Assembly (NCBI GenBank): GCA_934590165.1
Contig: CAKTOO010000006.1
Span: 1-64,000 of the forward strand
Source of the DNA: an uncultured Dysosmobacter sp.
GTDB lineage: Bacteria > Bacillota > Clostridia > Oscillospirales > Oscillospiraceae
Direction of reading: 5' to 3'
Length of the DNA stretch: 64,000 nucleotides
Of this stretch, positions 15,595-22,312 are shown in pieces; the stretch's first letter is position 1; every line of letters begins with the position of its first letter. The translations under genes and the position numbers were made by a program. The notes under the pieces are model-generated. The model was not told where the DNA came from. It did no database searches and saw only the letters and a program-made list of their open reading frames with translations.

Positions 15595-16863
15595 TTATAA
15601 AAAGGAGCAGACGGTTTTCCGCCTGCTCCTTTTCGCCGGTACCTTCTGTTTGTTCCAGAACATATGTATACTCGGGGCGCTTGCTTTTAGGCGCACGCCG
15701 TAGCGGCCTCCCTGTTTCATGATCTCCGGCTCCTCCAGCTTCAGTTCGTCGATACCAGGCACCACGATGCCATAACCGGTCTCCCGCACATCTTTCAGGG
15801 CCTGGGCCACCTTGTCATACTCTGTTTTCACCGCCGCCAGCCGGGTCAGAAGGCTCATGAGGTCTCCGTCATCCCCTACCTCAAAGCCGGACTGCTCCGA
15901 CAGCGTTCGGTAAAACAGCTCCCTGGGCAGCCGCAAAGACGCGGCGGCCACGCCGGTGCCAAGGTCAATGGAGGTGATCTTCGCCTCGCTGATGTCGGGA
16001 CAGGCTCCCAGGACGGCGATGACGCCCTCCACCTCCCGGATGTGCCGCAGATGTCCGGTGCTCTGGCGGACAGCCTCATACAGTTCCGCCTTGATGGGGT
16101 GGTCATCAGGCAGAGCGTCTACCCAGGGCGGAAGGAACAGGTCCAGCTCCTGCATGGGAAATTCGTACAGGACGGCCTTCAAAATATCCGCCACATCCTC
16201 CTCCCCCAGCTCCAGGCAGTTCACTGTCACGCAGTTGACGCCGTACCGGGAGGCGATGTCCTTGGCGATGGCTTTGGCCCGCTCGCTTTTGGGCTCCTGG
16301 GAGTTCAGCAGCACGATGAAGGGCTTTCCCAGCTCCTGGAGCTCCCGGATGACCCGCTCCTCCGCCTCCAGATAATCCTCCCGGGGGATGTCGGCCACAC
16401 TGCCGTCGGTGGTGATGACGATGCCAATGGTGGAGTGCTCGGCGATAACTTTCCGGGTGCCGATCTCCGCTGCCTCCGTCATGGGGATCTCGTGGTCGTA
16501 CCAGGGGGTGGTGACCATGCGGGGAGCGTCATCCTCGTACTGGCCGATGGCTCCCTTGACCATGTAGCCCACGCAGTCGATGAGCCGCACGGAAAAGGCG
16601 GCGCCGTCCGGCAGCTGGATCTGTGCGGCTTCCTCCGGCACGAATTTGGGCTCCGCCGTCATGATGGTCCGGCCGGAGCCGCTCTGGGGCAATTCATCCC
16701 GGGCCCGCTCCTTGCGGTACACATTTTCAATGTTGGGGATGACCTGGGTCTCCATGAACCGCTTGATGAAGGTGGATTTTCCCGTTCGCACCGGCCCCAC
16801 CACTCCGATGTAGATATCCCCGGCGGTGCGGGTGGCGATATTCTGATAGATACTGGTATTCAT
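15595..16863 (-). CDS. spoIVA: Stage IV sporulation protein A, 5' segment, truncated by the element
   Basis: SpoIVA is the cytoskeletal ATPase that polymerises on the forespore to form the basement of the spore coat. Codons 1-401 are native, with Walker A GPVRTGKST at residues 23-31 and DCVGYMVKGAIGQYEDD further on. After SAPSIHM the frame leaves the gene at the core (15661-15669) and adds a foreign 21-residue tail starting FWNKQKVPAKRS. The 90 missing residues are at 5347-5628. Joined length is about 491, against 492 in Bacillus subtilis as I recall it. In this arrangement the product lacks the conserved C-terminus. Confidence 0.95.
   Translation of the reverse strand: MNTSIYQNIATRTAGDIYIGVVGPVRTGKSTFIKRFMETQVIPNIENVYRKERARDELPQSGSGRTIMTAEPKFVPEEAAQIQLPDGAAFSVRLIDCVGYMVKGAIGQYEDDAPRMVTTPWYDHEIPMTEAAEIGTRKVIAEHSTIGIVITTDGSVADIPREDYLEAEERVIRELQELGKPFIVLLNSQEPKSERAKAIAKDIASRYGVNCVTVNCLELGEEDVADILKAVLYEFPMQELDLFLPPWVDALPDDHPIKAELYEAVRQSTGHLRHIREVEGVIAVLGACPDISEAKITSIDLGTGVAAASLRLPRELFYRTLSEQSGFEVGDDGDLMSLLTRLAAVKTEYDKVAQALKDVRETGYGIVVPGIDELKLEEPEIMKQGGRYGVRLKASAPSIHMFWNKQKVPAKRSRRKTVCSFL
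15600..15633. terminator. Bidirectional terminator at the right end of the element
   Basis: Stem AAAAGGAGCAG/CTGCTCCTTTT with an inner CGG/CCG. It ends the ilvCD-ATPase transcript. After excision it would lie just downstream of the recombinase gene in the circle. Confidence 0.82.
15642..15669. other. Right attachment site of the spoIVA element
   Basis: Arm CCTTCTGTTTGTTCCAGA (15642-15659), then A, then core CATATGTAT (15661-15669). The arm is the exact reverse complement of the left arm. Beyond the core the sequence is spoIVA codons (SAPSIHM). Confidence 0.88.
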
Positions 16864-16900
16864 AGCATCCCGTCCTTTTTCCGCTCCATATGATGGTATA

Positions 16901-16929
16901 TGTCTATGTCCCGGCTTTGAAAAGTATGA
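16901..16929 (-). promoter_or_regulatory. Sigma-E-like promoter of spoIVA
   Basis: Minus strand TCATACT (16923-16929), 14 bp, CATAGACA (16901-16908). spoIVA belongs to the sigma-E regulon in studied spore formers, which supports this reading and gives a local reference for the recombinase promoters. Confidence 0.5.
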
Positions 16930-17003
16930 ACAGCCCGTCTTGCTTTGTGCAAATACAATAAAATTGATTGCGTAAATTCGCCCATATTCGGCTCTTTGCC
17001 CCC

Positions 17004-17032
17004 TTTACACAGGTAATTTAGCATGGTAAACT
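17004..17032 (+). promoter_or_regulatory. Promoter of the amino-acid ABC operon
   Basis: TTTACA (17004-17009), 17 bp, TAAACT (17027-17032), with a TGG extended -10. Confidence 0.55.
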
Positions 17033-17086
17033 ACTAACGTATTAAACGAGCGGGACACCGCTCCGAAGTTTTTGGAGGATTTGGAT

Positions 17087-17899
17087 ATGAAAAAAATGCT
17101 TGCGCTGCTGCTGGCAGCCATGATGGTCCTGTCCCTGGCCGCCTGCGGCGCCAAAAAGGAAGAGGCCGCCGCCCCCGCGGAAGAGCCTGCCGCTGACAAG
17201 GCTCTTGTTTACGCCGTGGAGGCCGGCTCAGCCGGTGAAGCCGCTGCTGAGGAAAACGGCTTTCAGTATAACTCCGTTGCTTCCCAGGCTGATGCCCTGA
17301 TGGAGGTAGCTGCTGGCACTTCCGACGCTGCCATCATTGACCTGCTGATGGCCGGCGCCATGATTGGTGAGGGCACCAGCTATCCAAACTTGACCCATAC
17401 AGAGGAGCTGACCACTGAGGAATACGGTGTCGGCTGCCGCAAGGGTTCTGATCTGGCTGCCTACATCAATGGTGTATTTGCCGAGACGTATGCCGATGGC
17501 ACCATGCAGGAAATTGCCACTACTTATGGCGTTCAGGAGTCTCTGGTGGAGCAGAGCTCCGAAGTCATTGATGCCCCTGCAGGCGGCGATGTGGCATATA
17601 TCCAGGACAAGGGAACCCTGATCGTCGGCATCACCGACTTCGCCCCCATGGATTACAAGGATGACGCAGGCAACTGGATCGGCTTTGACGCGGACATGGC
17701 CAAGATCGTGGCGGAAAAGCTTGGCGTGGAGATCGAATTCGTTGAGATTGACTGGGACAATAAGATCATGGAGCTGGATTCTAAAAATATCGATATGGTC
17801 TGGAATGGCATGACCCTTACCGACGAAGTCACCAGCGCTATGGAATGCACCGTCCCCTATTGCAACAATGCCCAGGTAGTGGTTGTTCCCGCAAAATAA
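17087..17899 (+). CDS. Amino-acid ABC transporter binding lipoprotein, apparently circularly permuted
   Basis: Lipid-anchored receptor of a polar amino-acid importer. About 270 residues with signal peptide and lipobox LAAC (Cys20). The family normally reads lobe 1 (KGTLIVGITDFAPMDY to NAQVVVVPA), then lobe 2 (AVEAGSAGEAAAEENGF to YGVQESL). Here lobe 2 comes first, from about residue 50, and lobe 1 last, ending at VVVPAK. All parts are present but in swapped order, joined by a short linker at EQSSEVIDAPAGGDVAYI. The start at 17087 follows GGAGGA by 7 nt. The permease and ATPase follow. Confidence 0.85.
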   Translation: MKKMLALLLAAMMVLSLAACGAKKEEAAAPAEEPAADKALVYAVEAGSAGEAAAEENGFQYNSVASQADALMEVAAGTSDAAIIDLLMAGAMIGEGTSYPNLTHTEELTTEEYGVGCRKGSDLAAYINGVFAETYADGTMQEIATTYGVQESLVEQSSEVIDAPAGGDVAYIQDKGTLIVGITDFAPMDYKDDAGNWIGFDADMAKIVAEKLGVEIEFVEIDWDNKIMELDSKNIDMVWNGMTLTDEVTSAMECTVPYCNNAQVVVVPAK

Positions 17900-17916
17900 G
17901 AACATGAATTTCATAT

Positions 17917-17948
17917 CAAAGGCAGAGAGCATCCGCTCTCTGCCTTTG
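17917..17948 (+). terminator. Perfect hairpin between the binding-protein and permease genes
   Basis: A 14-bp perfect stem with a 4-nt loop and no real T-run. It probably protects the 3' end of the binding-protein mRNA or partly terminates, raising receptor levels over the permease. Confidence 0.55.
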
Positions 17949-17985
17949 AGTGGCTAAAGAGATTATGATTTGACGAGGTTTCGCC

Positions 17986-18639
17986 ATGTTTTGGAACATA
18001 ACGTTGACCCTGCTTTCGGGTCTTTGCACTACCATTAAGATTTTTCTTCTGACTCTTCTCTTTTCCCTGCCTCTGGGCCTGGTCATTGCTTTTGGCTCCA
18101 TGAGTCGGCTGAAGCCCCTGCGCTGGCTGTGCAATACGGTCGTGTGGATCATTCGGGGCACGCCGCTGATGCTCCAGCTGATTGCCTTTATGTACATTCC
18201 CGGCATCATCGGCCATAACATCTGGCCCAGCGGTGACACCGGACGGATGATGGCCACGGTGGTGGCTTTCTCCATCAATTACGCCTGCTATTTCTCTGTG
18301 ATCTACCGGGGCGGTATCCAAGGTGTGCCCATTGGTCAGCGGGAGGCCGGCGAGGTGCTGGGTATGACGAAGCGCCAAATCTTTTTCGAAATTACCCTTT
18401 TGCAGATGATCAAGCGCATCGTGCCTCCTATGTCTAATGAAATCATCACGTTGGTAAAAGATACTTCCTTGGCGCGGGTCATCGCCGTCTATGAGTTGAC
18501 CTTCACCGGTTATTCCTACATGAAAAGCAGCGGTTTGGTATGGCCTTTATTTTATACCGGAGTGTTCTATCTTCTGTTCGTTGGTATCCTGACCATCCTG
18601 TTTAACTATATCGAGCGGCGGCTCGATTATTTCCGATAA
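17986..18639 (+). CDS. Polar amino-acid ABC transporter permease
   Basis: Integral membrane subunit, 217 residues with about five hydrophobic segments. The EAA loop EAGEVLGMTKRQIFFEITLLQ is diagnostic of the His/Glu/Gln/Arg permease family, and IRGTPLMLQL is the other hallmark. Only one permease gene is present, so the transporter is probably a homodimer. The ribosome binding site is weak (GAGG). The downstream ATPase gene follows after 12 nt. Confidence 0.93.
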   Translation: MFWNITLTLLSGLCTTIKIFLLTLLFSLPLGLVIAFGSMSRLKPLRWLCNTVVWIIRGTPLMLQLIAFMYIPGIIGHNIWPSGDTGRMMATVVAFSINYACYFSVIYRGGIQGVPIGQREAGEVLGMTKRQIFFEITLLQMIKRIVPPMSNEIITLVKDTSLARVIAVYELTFTGYSYMKSSGLVWPLFYTGVFYLLFVGILTILFNYIERRLDYFR

Positions 18640-18651
18640 GGAGGCGCGGAC

Positions 18652-19419
18652 ATGTCTATTCTGGAAGTCAACCATATCGAAAAGCATTTCGGCGCCACCA
18701 AGGTACTCAATGACATCAGCTTTTCCCTGGAAAAGGGGCAGGCCTTGTCCATCATCGGGTCCTCCGGCAGCGGCAAAACCACGCTGCTGCGGTGTCTGAA
18801 CTTTCTGGAAACACCGGATGGTGGAACCATTTCCGTCAACAACAATGTGATTTTTGACGCTGCGGACCCGTCTACCCAGCAGGAAAAGGAGATTCGCTCC
18901 AAGCGCCTCCACTTCGGCCTGGTGTTCCAAAACTTCAACCTGTTCCCCCAGTACACGGCCCTGCAAAACGTCACCCTGGCCCGGGAGCTGCTGGCAAAGG
19001 AGCGGGGCAGCGAGAGCAAGGCGGACATTGAGGCCGCGGGCCGGGAGCTGCTGGCCCAGATGGGCCTTGCCGACCGGGCAAACCACTATCCCCACCAACT
19101 CTCCGGCGGCCAGCAACAGCGGGTAGCCATCGCCCGAGCCCTGGCGCTGCATCCGGATATTCTCTGCTTTGACGAGCCCACCTCCGCCCTGGACCCGGAA
19201 CTCACCGGTGAGGTGCTGCGGGTCATCCGCAACCTGGCGGAGCAAAAAACCACTATGATCATCGTCACCCACGAAATGGCCTTTGCCCGGGACGTAGCGG
19301 ACCAGGTCATTTTTATGGACGGCGGACTCATCGTGGAACAGGGTGATCCCCACGAGGTCATCGATCACCCCAAAGAGGAACGGACCCGCCAGTTCCTCGC
19401 CCGCTACGCGGAAAATTAG
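18652..19419 (+). CDS. Polar amino-acid ABC transporter ATP-binding protein
   Basis: GlnQ/HisP-like ATPase, 255 residues. Walker A GSSGSGKTT, signature LSGGQQQR, Walker B ILCFDEP and the switch histidine in IIVTHE are visible. AAGGAGG precedes the ATG at 18652. Last gene of the operon, ended by the terminator at 19428-19467. The substrate cannot be told from this subunit. Confidence 0.94.
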   Translation: MSILEVNHIEKHFGATKVLNDISFSLEKGQALSIIGSSGSGKTTLLRCLNFLETPDGGTISVNNNVIFDAADPSTQQEKEIRSKRLHFGLVFQNFNLFPQYTALQNVTLARELLAKERGSESKADIEAAGRELLAQMGLADRANHYPHQLSGGQQQRVAIARALALHPDILCFDEPTSALDPELTGEVLRVIRNLAEQKTTMIIVTHEMAFARDVADQVIFMDGGLIVEQGDPHEVIDHPKEERTRQFLARYAEN

Positions 19420-19427
19420 AATAATGG

Positions 19428-19467
19428 AAAAGCACCCCGGAAACAAGCGTTTCCGGGGTGCTTTTTG
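19428..19467. terminator. Bidirectional terminator between the ABC operon and sipL
   Basis: A 17-bp perfect stem (AAAAGCACCCCGGAAAC and its complement) with a 4-nt loop and T-runs, between convergent genes. Confidence 0.9.
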
Positions 19468-19472
19468 CGCGT

Positions 19473-21011
19473 TCAAGCCCGCTTTCTGGGGATCAGCAGC
19501 AGCTGGTCCCGGGGTAGCTCCTCCTCTGCTTCCAGCTGGTTGGCGGCAAGGATGGCGGAGATGGTGGTATTGTGGCGCTTGGCCAGGTCCCAGGGGGTCT
19601 CCTGCTTTCCCAGGCACCGCAGCACCAGTGACGGCGCACCGCTCAGGTCCCGGGGTTTCTCCGTGTCCACCTTGGCGGCGGAAATGCAGATCTTTTTCAC
19701 CTGAGAGGCCGCTTCCACCCGGAAGTCCACCGGGAAGCGCACCTCGATGCCCCGGTCCCCCAGGCTCCCCTGAATTTCCTCCGGGCAGAAGGCCCGGGCT
19801 GTCACCCCGCAGTCCGGCGGAAGCTCCAGCTGGCAGGCGATCTCCACGCCCCGCTCCGCCACCAGCGGTACACCGCCCTCGTCCAGATATAGCGCCCGGA
19901 CAGTGACCACTGTCCGCAGGGTGGTGCCGCTGCCCTCCCGGCTGACGGATACAGCGCCGCAGTCCGCCTGCATGGCCAGGATACTCTCTGCCACCACGCC
20001 GATCTCCAGCACCTCCCGGACGGTCTGGCGGCGGTTCATGGTCTCGCAGAAGCTGGTGAGGACCAGGGGCGCGGCCTCATAGGTCAGCTCGTAGGCGGTG
20101 GAATACAGGTCCTGCAAAAGTGTCAGCTCCTGCTCCTGCCGCAGCAGGGCCACCGCGCGGAAATACAGTGTCACCGCTACCTGCCGGCCCTCCGGGTCTC
20201 CCCCGTCGATTTGCAGGTCCGCCCCGGTCAGCTGCATCCGCAGCGACGCGGCGGAACCCTCGGCGGCACCGTCCACCTCCATGATCTGGGAGAAGGGCAG
20301 CTCTCCGGAGGAGGCCCGGCACTCCCCCTCCTGGGTCCGGTACAGCAGCGATACGGTGAACACACCCTTAAAGATCAGCTTGCTGCCTACTAGTTTCATC
20401 TCCGTTACGGCGGAAGCCACCCGGCTGGTGAGAATCTCCGCCGCCCCTTCCCGGCCCGGTGAGAGGTCCAGTTCCTCGGAGAAGGTGAAGTCCTTTTCTG
20501 CGATGTGAGTCAGCAGCGTCACGTGCTGCCGCTCCTGGCGCTTTTCCACCCGCAGCTCCGGCGCCGCCTCCACATCCGGGCAGACGGAGAGAGACACCCG
20601 CCGATAGCCTGTCAGGCGGATCACCAGCTTGCAGTGGGTGAACACCTTCCGGGGATTCAGCATCCGGGTCTCCAGGGTCTCCGGCTCCACCTCCGCCATG
20701 AGGCAGACGCACTCCGGCAGGGCGCGGCTGTCACTTTCGGCGGTGAAGGGCATGGCAAATTCCAGGGTACGGATACCGCCCTCTCCGTCCGGAGTGTACA
20801 GCACCGTCACCCGCACGGTGCCGGACACTTCCCCTTTCCCGTCCCGCAGCTCCCGGCTGTGGAGGTACACCTTCCCCTCCGTCTCGATGATGCGGGCAAT
20901 GTCCGGGCAGTAGTCCGGCACGATGGTCTCCGCCGTTTCCTCCTGGGTCAGCGTCACATCTCCGCCCACCTCATATGTATCGAAGCAGGCTTTTTTCAAG
21001 TCCAGTTCCAT
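19473..21011 (-). CDS. sipL: SipL-like spore coat protein (DUF3794 repeats plus LysM)
   Basis: SipL binds SpoIVA and couples it to coat assembly in Clostridia, replacing SpoVID. About 512 residues: DUF3794 modules near the N-terminus (TAETIVPDYCPDIARIIETEG) and again in the middle and C-terminal half. A C-terminal LysM follows (TPWDLAKRHNTTISAILAAN to QLLLIPR). I chose the ATG at 21009-21011 (MELDLKKACFD), with AAAGGA upstream; earlier in-frame ATGs lack one. It lies directly downstream of spoVM and 3 kb from the split spoIVA, so three interacting basement proteins cluster here. Confidence 0.9.
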   Translation of the reverse strand: MELDLKKACFDTYEVGGDVTLTQEETAETIVPDYCPDIARIIETEGKVYLHSRELRDGKGEVSGTVRVTVLYTPDGEGGIRTLEFAMPFTAESDSRALPECVCLMAEVEPETLETRMLNPRKVFTHCKLVIRLTGYRRVSLSVCPDVEAAPELRVEKRQERQHVTLLTHIAEKDFTFSEELDLSPGREGAAEILTSRVASAVTEMKLVGSKLIFKGVFTVSLLYRTQEGECRASSGELPFSQIMEVDGAAEGSAASLRMQLTGADLQIDGGDPEGRQVAVTLYFRAVALLRQEQELTLLQDLYSTAYELTYEAAPLVLTSFCETMNRRQTVREVLEIGVVAESILAMQADCGAVSVSREGSGTTLRTVVTVRALYLDEGGVPLVAERGVEIACQLELPPDCGVTARAFCPEEIQGSLGDRGIEVRFPVDFRVEAASQVKKICISAAKVDTEKPRDLSGAPSLVLRCLGKQETPWDLAKRHNTTISAILAANQLEAEEELPRDQLLLIPRKRA

Positions 21012-21079
21012 ATCGGCCCATCCTTTCCAGGCGTTCATACGATGATATTCTTCTTCACTGTATGAGCGCCGGAGCGGGC

Positions 21080-21154
21080 TTATGCATGGATGCCGAACAG
21101 CTTTCGCAGGATGCCCCGCAGCATTTTGGGAGATTTCCAAACCACGATATTCAT
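21080..21154 (-). CDS. spoVM: Stage V sporulation protein M, 24 residues
   Basis: A tiny amphipathic peptide, MNIVVWKSPKMLRGILRKLF ending GIHA. Proline at position 9 and the following LxxxLRxLFG pattern match SpoVM, which senses forespore membrane curvature and anchors SpoIVA. AGGAG lies 8 nt before the ATG. In Bacillus the gene also lies near prkC and rsgA, which is the arrangement here. It is 16 nt after the preceding small membrane-protein gene and about 70 nt before sipL. Confidence 0.88.
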   Translation of the reverse strand: MNIVVWKSPKMLRGILRKLFGIHA

Positions 21155-21170
21155 TCCGAATGCTCCTTTC

Positions 21171-21323
21171 CTACCGCCTACAGCAGGCACAGCCGCAGGC
21201 GATCAGCAAAAACGCCACCAAAAACAAAAGCGCTCCCACCGGAAAAATGGCGGCGATCAGAATACCTGCCCCCAGTGCCACAGCGCAAATGCCCAAAAGG
21301 CAGTTGCCGCCTCCCCGAAACAT
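21171..21323 (-). CDS. Small hydrophobic protein, function unknown
   Basis: 50 residues starting MFRGGGNCLLGICAVALGAG, with two short hydrophobic stretches and a Cys-rich basic end (CGCACCRR). The ATG at 21321-21323 follows a GGAGG-rich stretch. It lies between the rsgA terminator and spoVM, so it is probably cotranscribed with spoVM and sipL. No function can be assigned. Confidence 0.6.
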   Translation of the reverse strand: MFRGGGNCLLGICAVALGAGILIAAIFPVGALLFLVAFLLIACGCACCRR

Positions 21324-21380
21324 ACCTCTCCGCCTCCCTTCCCTGTTCCCAGTATAGCGCCGCAGATTGTCCCTGGTGCG

Positions 21381-21414
21381 AAAAATCCCCGCCGGACCAC
21401 GGTCCGGCGGGGAT
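21381..21414 (-). terminator. Terminator downstream of rsgA
   Basis: A perfect GC-rich stem of about 12-14 bp (ATCCCCGCCGGAC and its complement) followed on the minus strand by a T-run. It separates the kinase/rsgA operon from the spoVM-sipL group. Confidence 0.85.
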
Positions 21415-21423
21415 GGCGCTGCG

Positions 21424-22311
21424 TCATTTCTTTTTTTCCTGCCAATCCTGCAAGGGCTTGAGCTCCTCAAAAAGCCTTACATAGCTGGCGTGGCGGCTGG
21501 GTTGGATCTTTCCTGCCCGCAGGGCCTCCAGCACGGCACAGCCCTTTTCCTTCGTGTGGCTACACCCAACGAAGCGGCACTCCCCAAGATACGGTGCGAA
21601 CTCCCGGAAGGTCTCCGACAGGCGGTGCTTCAGTTCCAGATTCAGCTCATCCGTTTCAAAGGAGGAAAAGCCTGGAGAATCCACGATGTCCCCGCCGCAG
21701 GAGAGGTGGTACAGCTCCACATGGCGGGTGGTGTGGCGGCCACGTCCCAGTGCGTCGCTGACCTCGCCTACTTGCAGGTGAAACTCCGGGTCCAAGGCAT
21801 TTAAAATACTGGATTTTCCTACGCCAGAATTACCTGTAAAGGCAGATAGCTTACCAGCAATCAGAGGCTTCAGCGCGTCCAAGCCTTCCCCAGTCTCCGC
21901 GCTGACCCGGAGGGTGGGAAAGCCCGCGGCGGTATAGATGCCGTACAGCTCGTCCGCCGGGTCCAGGTCGCACTTGTTCAGCAGCACAATAACATCGCAG
22001 TCCTTCAAGGCGGCAATGGCTGCCACCCGGTCAATGAGGAAGGGGTCCGTTTTTGGAATGGTGCCGGAGGCAATGATGACCAACTGGTCGATGTTGGCCA
22101 CGGCGGGACGGGCAAAGGCGTTGCGCCGTGGGCGGATGGCCTCCACGAAGCCTTCTCCGCCGCCCAGCTCCCGGACCTCCACCCAGTCGCCCACCAGGGG
22201 CGAGACGCCTTCCTTGCGGAATTTGCCCCGTGCCCGGCAGGTGAGGATCTCTTTTCCGGTGTCCACGTAATAGAAGCCGCTGAGGGCTTTTTGAATCCGT
22301 CCTTCCGCCAT
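21424..22311 (-). CDS. rsgA: Ribosome small-subunit GTPase RsgA
   Basis: Circularly permuted GTPase acting late in 30S maturation. 295 residues: an OB fold near the N-terminus, then G4 (LNKCD), G1 (TGNSGVGKSS) and G3 (DSPG) in the permuted order, and the zinc-binding ECRFVGCSHTKEKGC near the end. Start MAEGRIQKALSGFYYV at 22309-22311, one nt after the pknB stop (TGATATG), so the genes are coupled. Confidence 0.95.
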   Translation of the reverse strand: MAEGRIQKALSGFYYVDTGKEILTCRARGKFRKEGVSPLVGDWVEVRELGGGEGFVEAIRPRRNAFARPAVANIDQLVIIASGTIPKTDPFLIDRVAAIAALKDCDVIVLLNKCDLDPADELYGIYTAAGFPTLRVSAETGEGLDALKPLIAGKLSAFTGNSGVGKSSILNALDPEFHLQVGEVSDALGRGRHTTRHVELYHLSCGGDIVDSPGFSSFETDELNLELKHRLSETFREFAPYLGECRFVGCSHTKEKGCAVLEALRAGKIQPSRHASYVRLFEELKPLQDWQEKKK

Positions 22312-22312
22312 A

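Larger units (their letters stand above)
5620..15669. mobile_element. Serine-recombinase intervening element inside spoIVA (skin-like)
   Basis: Core-to-core length is 10,041 bp. Both ends carry CATATGTAT with an inward 18-bp arm, and the two arms are perfect inverted repeats. The recombinase gene lies at the left end, ending in the attachment site. Precise excision restores spoIVA in frame. Cargo: a 49-residue ORF, a phnDCE-type transporter, ilvC-ilvD and a DUF815 ATPase. No capsid, tail, conjugation or replication gene is present, and composition resembles the host, so it looks domesticated. Sporulation intervening elements excised by serine recombinases are known (skin in sigK). Developmental excision here is inference. 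Confidence 0.9.

Noticed and set aside
5620..15669. Prophage or conjugative element
   Set aside because: No capsid, tail, terminase, relaxase or replication gene; only the recombinase and attachment sites are mobile-element features.
5347..16863. Simple decay of spoIVA by random insertion
   Set aside because: Both parts are intact up to a shared core, the frame is restored exactly, and inverted arms flank the cores, which is not expected of decay.
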